Source: JBHENW01 sp046261875 (lineage in GTDB: Bacteria; Acidobacteriota; Thermoanaerobaculia; UBA5066; Gp7-AA6). From it: a DNA stretch of 30,471 bases. The notes under the pieces are model-generated. The model saw nothing but the letters and a program-made list of their open reading frames with translations, searched no databases and was not told the DNA's origin. Location of the stretch: NCBI GenBank assembly GCA_046261875.1, contig JBHENW010000139.1, forward strand, positions 1-30,471. The letters are read 5' to 3'. The position numbers and the translations under genes are program-made. This document shows positions 7,701-13,888 of this stretch, in pieces. Position 1 is the first letter of the stretch; the number at the start of each line of letters is the position of its first letter.

Positions 7701-8287
7701 CGGTCAACGTGCTCGCCTACGAGGAGCACCGGGAAGAGGCGGCCCGGCTCTCGTTTCTGACGACGCAGCGGGACGACCTGCTCCGATCGATCGCCGAGCT
7801 GCAGGAATCGATCCGCAAGATCAACGCGACTTCTTCGCAGCGCTTCGCGGAGGCGTTCGCGGCGATCAACGAGAACTTCAAGGAAATGTTCGCGCGCCTC
7901 TTCCAGGGGGGCACGGCGGAGATGCGCCTGCTCGACGAAAACGACCTGCTCGAATCGGGAGTCGAGATCTCGGCGCAGCCGCCGGGCAAACGCAATCAGT
8001 CGATCCTGCTCCTCTCCGGGGGCGAGAAGGCCCTCACCGCGATCGCGCTGCTCATGGCGATCTTCCGCTACAAGCCCTCCCCCTTCTGCATACTCGACGA
8101 GGTGGACGCGCCCCTGGACGAGGCCAACATCGACCGGTTCACGCGCCTCCTGCGGGACATGACCGAGGAGACGCAGTTCATCGCGATCACCCACAACAAG
8201 CGGACCATGGAGACCGCCGACGTGATGTACGGCGTCACGATGGAGGAGCCCGGCTGCTCGAAGATCGTCTCGGTCAAGTTCGACTGA
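4757..8287 (+). CDS. smc: Chromosome segregation/condensation ATPase SMC
   Basis: A 1176-residue protein, the normal length for bacterial SMC, which dimerises at a hinge and loads on DNA with ScpA/ScpB. I set the start at ATG 4757 because MLRLDRVEISGFKSF is the canonical SMC N-terminus. Walker A is GPNGCGKS (residues 32-39); the family motifs GTGLGVRAYSVIEQGRMD and EEAAGVTRY follow. Two very long charged coiled-coil arms flank a hinge near residues 530-690. The C-terminal head carries the ABC signature LLSGGEKAL (about residue 1085) and Walker B CILDEVDAPLDE (about 1110). The N-terminal head has a Gly-Asn repeat (about residues 90-99) in a surface loop. No scpA or scpB neighbour is present. 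The upstream promoter-like site and terminator suggest a separate transcription unit. Confidence 0.97.
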   Translation: MLRLDRVEISGFKSFYEKVDLSFPGEVTAVVGPNGCGKSNICDAVAWALGEQSARILRGERMDDVIFNGSARRRPVGMAEVVLTLSPRGGNGNGNGNGNGDSPSEPLRIGRRVYREGHGEYFLNDKQVRLKDIQDRLSGTGLGVRAYSVIEQGRMDQVLSTKPQDRRRLIEEAAGVTRYRLKKRLAETKLEETRGNLLRLSDIISEIERNCASLKRQASRAARYKEQSEALRERRGALARVRHERLRRGREEAQRNLVGRRAEEAEAAAALARAEAGLVAARLAATEAAEAHNRLREEVAALDAEIGRDDTLLEATRRAAADLAARREGLERDAAEAAAQYQRTGGELAELEERLRSAVAEARARSAAREDADRRATAAALEFARLEAELESLRAEALSATSDRVAAANGRHAMEVEASRSEASLARLLGELGRLDRDLAQREEEVAGAEGQRDRLAARAGDARRRLEEAETDAAGFEAAIRAAEARGDEARDALGRFVHRLAALAELARREEDHAEESRRALASVGGPDRGALSERLRPLPGWEEAVDQLLGEDLRALFAGGETVSRLAAHAPAAGVRLVRTDWSGTPARTPVGGALGGWEVALADYASLSPAEQAALPPVTFVENLPLALALSVRHPAALFATPRGEAVRGSLVRLAHVQPAASGVFAMARERRALEGRGEEARETLAQCEQEIERLRDARRQREEAYAQAREEAHREESSLSSIHARVEERRIELDRTRRERATLAAELEALGEQAAAIQRSRDALGADERLHAAREESARQRVDALAARLPELRSLAMSAAEELAHRRTEAEVAAERRRSLEQAREKLLEARGAVEHRTAEAAEQRRQLAARAEEIAREESDARARRFANLRQHEESAARLEVTGPAAADATERVEAAETATRERRAALDTVREGRFGSEMAETRLQADLDHLVAQAREEFGVSPSELPAPAEDTDEALARLESEAAELAASIERIGPVNVLAYEEHREEAARLSFLTTQRDDLLRSIAELQESIRKINATSSQRFAEAFAAINENFKEMFARLFQGGTAEMRLLDENDLLESGVEISAQPPGKRNQSILLLSGGEKALTAIALLMAIFRYKPSPFCILDEVDAPLDEANIDRFTRLLRDMTEETQFIAITHNKRTMETADVMYGVTMEEPGCSKIVSVKFD
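5024..5053 (+). repeat. Hexanucleotide repeat inside smc coding Gly-Asn
   Basis: Five GGN-AAC units in frame, giving five Gly-Asn dipeptides in a loop of the SMC N-terminal head. Being in multiples of six bases, unit changes would alter loop length without a frameshift. Confidence 0.85.
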
Positions 8288-8336
8288 CGCCTCCGAAATA
8301 CGTTTTCCGGTCCCCCTGTTGCTACGATCTACTCCG

Positions 8337-9890
8337 ATGCGCCGCGCCCTCCTGCGCTCAATTCTCGGAACGCTCCTCCTGGTCCTCCTGGTCGGGATCG
8401 AGGCCGGTGCGTCGCCCGCCCCCGGCTCGCCGGAGCGCGGGCCGGGAGCCCGCCGGCCGGTCCGTCCGTCCGCCTGCGGCTGCGCCCACGCGTGCGGCGC
8501 CGTTTCTTATCAGGGCTGCGGGTGCGGCTCGATCTCCTGTTTCCCGGGGGGCGACCGCCTCCGGAACCTGGCCTCGGACCCCGTCTCCGCGCAGCTCCTG
8601 AGCGCCCGGGCGGAGCCGGCACGGTGCGTGGACGGGATGGCAGCCGGGACCTTTCCGTGCCGCGGCGTGGACCTGCAGAGCCATGTCCCGCTCGAGGCAA
8701 TGCGGGCCGGCGCCGCGTCGGGCAGCAGCCTGTGGGGTTTCGTGGACCTCGACGACGGACGCGAGTACGCCGTGTTCGGCTTGAACAACGGAACGGCCGT
8801 CGTGGACGTCACCGAACCGGCTTCTCCGCGGGTCGTCGGGTCGATCGGCGGCCCCACCTCCATCTGGCGCGAGGTGAAGGTCTATCAGGTCTTCAACCCG
8901 GGAGAGCGCCGCTACAACGCGTACGCCTACGTCGTCAGCGAAGCGACGACGGCGGGCCTCCAGATCCTGGACCTTTCGGAGCTCCCGCGGGAAGTCACCC
9001 TCGCCGCGACCTACCGCCTCTTCGACACCGCGCACACCGTTTTCATGGCCAACGTCGATCCGGCCACCGGCGCATTCGATGGATCGCCTGCGGCCCCCGT
9101 CCTCTACGTCCAGGGGCCCAAGATCGCCGGCATCGTCGCCCTCGACGTAGCGAACCCGGTCGCCCCGGTCCATCTCGGAAGTTTTTCGACCTCCTACGGG
9201 CACGACATCTGGGCCGGCGTGGTGACGGGCCCGCGCGCGGAAGCGTGCCGTCGCCACGATCCCTGCGAGATCGTCGTCAACTGGGCCGGCGACGCGATCC
9301 GCGTCGTGGACTGGACGCAGAAGGCGCTGCCCGAGACGATCGCGGAGCTGCGCTATCCCGACCTCGGCTACGCGCACTCCGGCTGGATTACCGCGGACGG
9401 GCTGCACCTGCTCTCGATGGACGAGCAGGACGAGCGGATCACCGGGGCCAACTCGCTCGTGCGCGTGATCGACATCGCGGACCTGCGCAACCCGCGCGTC
9501 GTCGGCGGCTGGCAGGGCGCCACGCGCGCCATCGAGCACAACGGCTACACGCGGGGCGACAAGTACTACGTCGCCCATTACGAGCGGGGGCTCACGGTCC
9601 TCGACATCTCCGACCCGCGCAACCCCAGGGAACACGCGTTCTTCGATACCTACCCGCCGAGCGACGCACCCGTGTTTCACGGCGCCTGGGGCACGTACCC
9701 CTACCTCCGGAGCGGGAACATCCTGATCTCCAACATCGACGGAGCGGGCGGCCTCTTCGTGCTGAAGGAATCCGCGGGCCCCGGGCTCTCCCCCGGACCC
9801 AACCCGAGGGCTCCCATCGTCCCCGTTCCCAACCCGGGCCGGCGCCCGCGCAGCTCTCCTCGCGTTGACGCTTCCTCCTCGATTCCGTAA
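8337..9890 (+). CDS. Secreted LVIVD-repeat / choice-of-anchor-B-type protein
   Basis: A 517-residue exported protein. Residues 1-25 form a signal peptide (MRRALLRS, a Leu/Val core, then GASPAPG). Residues about 47-70 are Cys-rich (CGCAHACGAVSYQGCGCGS). The rest is a beta-propeller-like set of LVIVD-type repeats such as GTAVVDVTEPASPRVVGSIG, GLTVLDISDPRNPREHAFF and GGLFVLKES, as in the choice-of-anchor-B family. Members of that family usually end in a sorting signal. Here the C-terminus is a Pro/Arg/Ser-rich tail without an anchor, so the protein is probably periplasmic or released. A TTG six codons upstream (8319) keeps the frame open, but ATG 8337 gives the cleaner signal peptide. A TACGAT -10-like box lies 8 nt before the ATG, suggesting a leaderless message. 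The function of the family is not known. Confidence 0.8.
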   Translation: MRRALLRSILGTLLLVLLVGIEAGASPAPGSPERGPGARRPVRPSACGCAHACGAVSYQGCGCGSISCFPGGDRLRNLASDPVSAQLLSARAEPARCVDGMAAGTFPCRGVDLQSHVPLEAMRAGAASGSSLWGFVDLDDGREYAVFGLNNGTAVVDVTEPASPRVVGSIGGPTSIWREVKVYQVFNPGERRYNAYAYVVSEATTAGLQILDLSELPREVTLAATYRLFDTAHTVFMANVDPATGAFDGSPAAPVLYVQGPKIAGIVALDVANPVAPVHLGSFSTSYGHDIWAGVVTGPRAEACRRHDPCEIVVNWAGDAIRVVDWTQKALPETIAELRYPDLGYAHSGWITADGLHLLSMDEQDERITGANSLVRVIDIADLRNPRVVGGWQGATRAIEHNGYTRGDKYYVAHYERGLTVLDISDPRNPREHAFFDTYPPSDAPVFHGAWGTYPYLRSGNILISNIDGAGGLFVLKESAGPGLSPGPNPRAPIVPVPNPGRRPRSSPRVDASSSIP

Positions 9891-9938
9891 GATCCGCCTC
9901 TTCCGACAGGCGGCCGGACACGCCGCTGCGGCTCCTCA

Positions 9939-10014
9939 GCCGACGTAGCTCAGTCGGTAGAGCAGCGGTTTCGTAAACCGCAGGTCACCGGTTCAAGTCC
10001 GGTCGTCGGCTCCA
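9939..10014 (+). tRNA. tRNA-Thr (anticodon CGT)
   Basis: A complete cloverleaf. The acceptor stem GCCGACG (9939-9945) pairs with CGTCGGC (10004-10010), and the D-arm GCTCAGTCGGTAGAGC is standard. The anticodon stem GCGGT/ACCGC encloses loop TTCGTAA with anticodon CGT at 9972-9974. The T-arm is ACCGG-TTCAAGT-CCGGT. The discriminator is T and the CCA tail is encoded (10012-10014). The body closely resembles known bacterial tRNA-Thr(CGT). Confidence 0.97.
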
Positions 10015-10113
10015 CAATTTCCTCCAGTCCCGGCCGGCACGATCCTTGAAATGATTTGGCCGCCCGGGTCGTCGCGGGTCTTCGCCACTTGAAATCCGGC
10101 TGACAAGGAACGG

Positions 10114-10995
10114 GTGACCGGCGTGATTCTCAGGAACTCCCGAGGGGCCGTCCTTTCCGCGATCGTCGCCGCGGCCCTGTCGAGCTCCGCCTGTTTCGAC
10201 TACTTCCCCGACGAGCCGGAGACCCGCGACACCCCGACCCCCCTTCCCACCCAGTCTCCGACCCCCCCGGGCGGCCCCCCGCCTACCCCCACGGAGACCG
10301 CTCCGGCCGGCGCGACGGCGACGCCCACGGCGACCGTCGGCCCGAGCATCACGCCCACTCTGCCGCCCGGAGTGCCCACGCACACGGCGACGGCGACGGC
10401 CACGGTCACCAGAACACCCAGCCCCAGCCCCACGGGGGGAGCGCCGACGGCGACGCCGGGTCAGCCCGCCACGATCACGCCGCTGAACACCGCCACGGCG
10501 ACCCCGACCGCCACCGCGACTTCGACTTCGACACCGACGGAGACCCGCACCCCGACGATCACCCCGACGTTCACGGCGAGCTCCACGGGCACGGTCTCGC
10601 CGACCTTCACCGCGACGATCACCCCGACCCCGTCCCGCACCCCGACTTTCACCTCGACACCGACCCGCACGCTAACGAGTACCGCGACCTCCTCGCCGAC
10701 GCGGAGCGCAACCGCGACGGCCACGCAGTCCCCGACGCGTACGCCGACCTCACTTCCGCCCACGGTCACCCCGACCGGGACATCGACCCCGACTCCGCTG
10801 CCCTCTACGGCGACCCCGACCACCACCGCCACCGTCCCGCCCACGGCGACCGGGACCCCGACCCCGACACCCTCGCTGACGCCCAGCCTCACCCCGACCT
10901 CGATCATTCCGACGGTTACGCTCACGATGTCCATCCCGACGGTGACTGTGACTCTCCCCCTTTCCACGCCGACGCCGACCCCGACGCCGCCATAG
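10114..10995 (+). CDS. Putative lipoprotein with a Thr/Pro-rich repeat tail
   Basis: A 293-residue protein. GTG 10114 is chosen because AAGGA lies just upstream and a signal sequence follows (MTGVILRN, then VLSAIVAAALSSSAC). Cys28 could be lipidated, although the box (SSAC) is weaker than the usual LxxC. After a short acidic piece (FDYFPDEPETRD), about 250 residues consist of Thr/Pro-rich motifs (TPT, TAT, TPTPT), encoded by imprecise hexameric repeats such as ACCCCG and GCGACG. Such segments are extended, possibly glycosylated, stalk-like linkers. No folded domain follows: the protein ends in PTPTPTPP. It could be a surface stalk or a low-complexity relic of a larger protein. The fragment has no recognisable enzymatic role. 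Confidence 0.65.
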   Translation: MTGVILRNSRGAVLSAIVAAALSSSACFDYFPDEPETRDTPTPLPTQSPTPPGGPPPTPTETAPAGATATPTATVGPSITPTLPPGVPTHTATATATVTRTPSPSPTGGAPTATPGQPATITPLNTATATPTATATSTSTPTETRTPTITPTFTASSTGTVSPTFTATITPTPSRTPTFTSTPTRTLTSTATSSPTRSATATATQSPTRTPTSLPPTVTPTGTSTPTPLPSTATPTTTATVPPTATGTPTPTPSLTPSLTPTSIIPTVTLTMSIPTVTVTLPLSTPTPTPTPP

Positions 10996-11021
10996 TTCGC
11001 GGCCTGCCGGAGCCTCACGGT

Positions 11022-11049
11022 TTGCCCCGGCGCGACTTTCCGAGATAAT
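11022..11049 (+). promoter_or_regulatory. Candidate sigma-70-type promoter for the STAS operon
   Basis: TTGCCC (11022-11027), a 16-nt spacer and GATAAT (11044-11049, five of six to consensus). The ATG follows 14 nt after the -10, so the message would have almost no leader, and no Shine-Dalgarno is seen. Confidence 0.45.
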
Positions 11050-11063
11050 CCCCCCGCTTTCAC

Positions 11064-11399
11064 ATGGACCTGACCACGCGGGAAGACGGGCGCGTCACGA
11101 TTCTCACCGTCAACGGTGACCTGGTCATCGGTGAGCCGGAAGCCGCCTTCAAAAAAACCGTCACGCGTCTTCTCGAAGAAGGCCGCGTCCACATCCTCGT
11201 GGATCTCTCCAAGGTCGCGTTCCTGGATAGCTCCGGGCTGGGCGCCCTCGTCCGGGCCCTGACGAACTCCCAGAAAGAGGGGGGCCAGACCAAGCTGCTC
11301 CACGCCGGTCCGCAGATTCGCAAATTGCTGGAGATGACGCGTCTGGATTCGGTGTTCGAGATCCACGAGGACATCGAGACCGCGGTCTCGAGCTTCTAG
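11064..11399 (+). CDS. STAS-domain anti-sigma factor antagonist
   Basis: A 111-residue single STAS domain of SpoIIAA/RsbV type, a cytosolic partner-switch protein that binds an anti-sigma kinase when unphosphorylated. The phosphorylation loop is visible as FLDSSGLGALV, with Ser56 in the position phosphorylated in RsbV. Length and fold pattern (NGDLVIGE at strand 2, LVDLSKVAFLDSSG) match the family closely. It is the first gene of a plus-strand group, 71 nt before the GAF-HlyD gene with a small hairpin (11428-11446) between. No cognate kinase or sigma factor of the SpoIIAB/RsbW type is in the window, so its partner must be elsewhere. Confidence 0.9.
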   Translation: MDLTTREDGRVTILTVNGDLVIGEPEAAFKKTVTRLLEEGRVHILVDLSKVAFLDSSGLGALVRALTNSQKEGGQTKLLHAGPQIRKLLEMTRLDSVFEIHEDIETAVSSF

Positions 11400-11470
11400 A
11401 GAGCGCGGGGTGAAGGAGGGCCGTATCCCGGCGCGGTGAGCGCCGGTAGTCGGCAGCCAGGCAGGAGGCG

Positions 11471-13888
11471 ATGCCCGAGGGAGGTCGTTCGGCAGAGCTC
11501 GCGGCCGGCGCGCAAGCCACTGCGCTCGCGGAGCTGGCCCTCTGCGAGAACCTGGCGCAGACCTCGGGCTGGGCCGCGAAGTGGAGCGCCGAGGTGGCGG
11601 GGGCCGACGCCGCGCTGCTCTGGGCGCCCGACACCGTCCACCCGCTCTTCCTGTGCATCGGCGCCCACGGAGCGGGAACCGGCAAGGCCCTGCGCCGCGC
11701 GGTCGGCCGCTCCGAGGGCATCGTCCGGGCGCTCATCCGCGACCGCCGGCCGATTACCCTCGACCGCGCGGCCATGGACGCCGCCGCGGGGGATCCCTGG
11801 CTCCAGGCGCTTCCGCCGGACCTGAACGCCTGCCTCGCGATCCCGCTCGAAGCCGAGGGCGTCGTCGTCGGGCTCCTCGCGTTGCTCTTCCGCGAGCCCC
11901 CGGCTGCCGAGACGGCGCTCGGACGCCTCGACGGATTCCTGAAGCACGCTGTCCCCGCCCTCGCCCGCGCTCTGCGCTCCGAGCGCAAGACCGTCGGCAT
12001 GCTCCACGCCATCGAACGGCTCACGAACCTCTACGACCTCTCCAAGGCGTTCGGCTCGACGATCGATTTGCGGGAGCTCGATGCGCTGATCGCCCGAAAG
12101 GCGGCGGACCTCGCCGCCGCCGAGACCGCCTCGCTCTGGCTCCTGGCCGAAGACGAGGTGCGCCTCGCGGCAACGGCGCACAACGAGAACTACGACGTCG
12201 AGAACGCGCCGCCGTCCGTGGGGGGCCCGATCGTGGGAGATCTCGTCGCCGACCGGGAGACGGTCATCCGAGCAAAGGTTCCCGCAGAGGATCCGCTCCG
12301 GTCCGAGAACCCGTCTTACGAGCTGCGCAACGTCATGGCGATCCCCCTGATCGAGGAAGACGCCCCCGTCGGCGCGCTCGTCCTCGCGAACAAGCGCGGG
12401 CGGCATCCCGAGTTCTCGCCGGAAGACGCCGAGCTGCTCACCGACCTCGGGCGCCAGGCGGTGCGGGCTCTGCGGGTCGCGCGGCAGCACGAAGCCGAGA
12501 AAAAGGTCGAAGAGCTCGACGCGCTCCTGGCGGTCTCCCGCGAGATCACGGCGACGCTCGACCTCGACAAGGTCATGCGCACGATCGTCAACGCGACGGC
12601 GGCGCTGATCCGTTACGACCGCTGCGCGATCGCGGTGCAGGACCGCGGCCGACTGCGCGTGGGGGCGGTCTCCGGCGTGATGGAGCTCGACCGCAAGAAA
12701 CCCGACATCCGGAGCAGCGAGGAGTTGCTCCAGTGGGTCTTCCTCAGCGGCACGGACGTTGCCGTCACGGAGGAGGAGGACGGCCGCCTCGTCGCCGACC
12801 GGCCCGAGACCGAAGAGAAATTCCGCGCCTTCTTCCAGGAGCGCGGCCTGAAGTCTTTTTACGGGGTGCTGCTCAAAGACGAGGAGGGCAAGCTCGGAGT
12901 CCTAGGGTTCGAGAGCAAAGAGCCGATCGTTTTCGACGCCGAGACCCGAGATCTGCTTCAGATCCTGGTCAACCAGGCAACGGTCGCCGTGCGCAACGCG
13001 CAGCTCTACCGTCAGGTCCCGCTCGTCGGGTTCTGGAAGCCCCTGATGGAAAAGCGGCGTAAGCTGCTCGACATCCCGAAGCAGCGGCGCCTGGCGTGGG
13101 CGGCGGCGGCCGCCGTGCTGTTCGTCGTCCTCTTCCTCGTCCCGTGGCGCTTCCGCATCGGCGGTCCCACCCGGATCCTCCCGGCCCGTCGCGCCGCCGT
13201 GACCGCGGGAGTCGGCGGCATCGTGGGCGCCGTGCACCGGCGGGAAGGAGAAGTCGTCCAGGCCAACGACGTCATCGCCACGTTGAAGGACGAGGAATAC
13301 GAAGCGGCGCTGGCGAACGCGCTCGCCGACCACCAGATCGCGGAGGCGGAGGTAGCGCGGTACCGGGAGGCCGGCGACGCCACGGCGATGTTCGCCGTCC
13401 AGAACCGCCGCGACGAGATCGCCGCGCGCGTGGCTCTCGCCCGGGAAGAGATGAACCGGACGCGCCTCGGGGCGCCGGCGGCCGGGGTCATCCTGACTCC
13501 GCGGCTTCAGGAGCGGGTCGGCCAGAGCGTCGAGCGGGGGGCCGAGTTCGCCGTCGTGGGGGACGTCGGGGCCGTCACCGCCGAAGTCGCCATCCCCGAG
13601 CAGGACGCGACGTACGTCCGGGTCGGCGCGCCGGTCGCCCTCAAGCTCAACCCGCTTCCGACGCGGACCTTCCATGCGACCGTCTCCCGCGTCGGCGCGC
13701 GCATCCGCGAGGAAGGCGACGACCGCTACCTCATCGCGGAAGTCCACGTGGACAATGCCGACGGCGCGCTGAAAGCCGGCATGGTCGGGCGGGGAAAGAT
13801 CCGAGCCGGGAACCGGAGCATCGCCGTTCTCATCCTGCGCCGCCCCGCGCGGTGGATTTACAACAAGCTCTGGCCTCTCTTCCCTTGA
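11471..13888 (+). CDS. Triple-GAF sensor fused to a HlyD-type periplasmic adaptor
   Basis: An 805-residue protein with an unusual plan. It has no signal peptide. Three GAF-like domains occupy about residues 10-170, 180-340 and 345-515; the second and third each begin with the typical LYDLSKAFGSTIDLREL or LLAVSREITATLDLDKVM helix. A basic stretch and one transmembrane helix (about 541-559, LAWAAAAAVLFVVLFLVPW) follow. The last 245 residues form a HlyD/membrane-fusion adaptor: a biotinyl-lipoyl-like barrel sandwich (VTAGVGGIVGAVHRREGEVV), a short helical hairpin, and beta-barrel strands. Cytosolic GAF sensing is thus wired to a periplasmic adaptor in one chain. ATG 11471 has a strong Shine-Dalgarno (AGGAGG). 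Its TGA overlaps the TTG of the next gene (TTGA), implying co-translation with the M50-HlyD protein. The ligand and the transport partner are unknown. Confidence 0.85.
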   Translation: MPEGGRSAELAAGAQATALAELALCENLAQTSGWAAKWSAEVAGADAALLWAPDTVHPLFLCIGAHGAGTGKALRRAVGRSEGIVRALIRDRRPITLDRAAMDAAAGDPWLQALPPDLNACLAIPLEAEGVVVGLLALLFREPPAAETALGRLDGFLKHAVPALARALRSERKTVGMLHAIERLTNLYDLSKAFGSTIDLRELDALIARKAADLAAAETASLWLLAEDEVRLAATAHNENYDVENAPPSVGGPIVGDLVADRETVIRAKVPAEDPLRSENPSYELRNVMAIPLIEEDAPVGALVLANKRGRHPEFSPEDAELLTDLGRQAVRALRVARQHEAEKKVEELDALLAVSREITATLDLDKVMRTIVNATAALIRYDRCAIAVQDRGRLRVGAVSGVMELDRKKPDIRSSEELLQWVFLSGTDVAVTEEEDGRLVADRPETEEKFRAFFQERGLKSFYGVLLKDEEGKLGVLGFESKEPIVFDAETRDLLQILVNQATVAVRNAQLYRQVPLVGFWKPLMEKRRKLLDIPKQRRLAWAAAAAVLFVVLFLVPWRFRIGGPTRILPARRAAVTAGVGGIVGAVHRREGEVVQANDVIATLKDEEYEAALANALADHQIAEAEVARYREAGDATAMFAVQNRRDEIAARVALAREEMNRTRLGAPAAGVILTPRLQERVGQSVERGAEFAVVGDVGAVTAEVAIPEQDATYVRVGAPVALKLNPLPTRTFHATVSRVGARIREEGDDRYLIAEVHVDNADGALKAGMVGRGKIRAGNRSIAVLILRRPARWIYNKLWPLFP

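Noticed and set aside
9894..9913. Small inverted repeat CCGCCT/AGGCGG after the LVIVD gene as a terminator
   Set aside because: Only six pairs and no T-run; not convincing.
10035..10050. CGGCACGATCCTTGAA, sigma-54-like site upstream of the Thr/Pro lipoprotein
   Set aside because: The -24 part fits well, but the -12 GC is GA and the first T is C. It is too weak without an upstream palindrome.
10461..11366. Long minus-strand open frame rich in Val-Gly across the Thr/Pro gene
   Set aside because: It is the mirror of the ACC/CCG/ACG repeats on the plus strand and runs through the STAS gene in reverse. There is no start signal and it is not protein-like.
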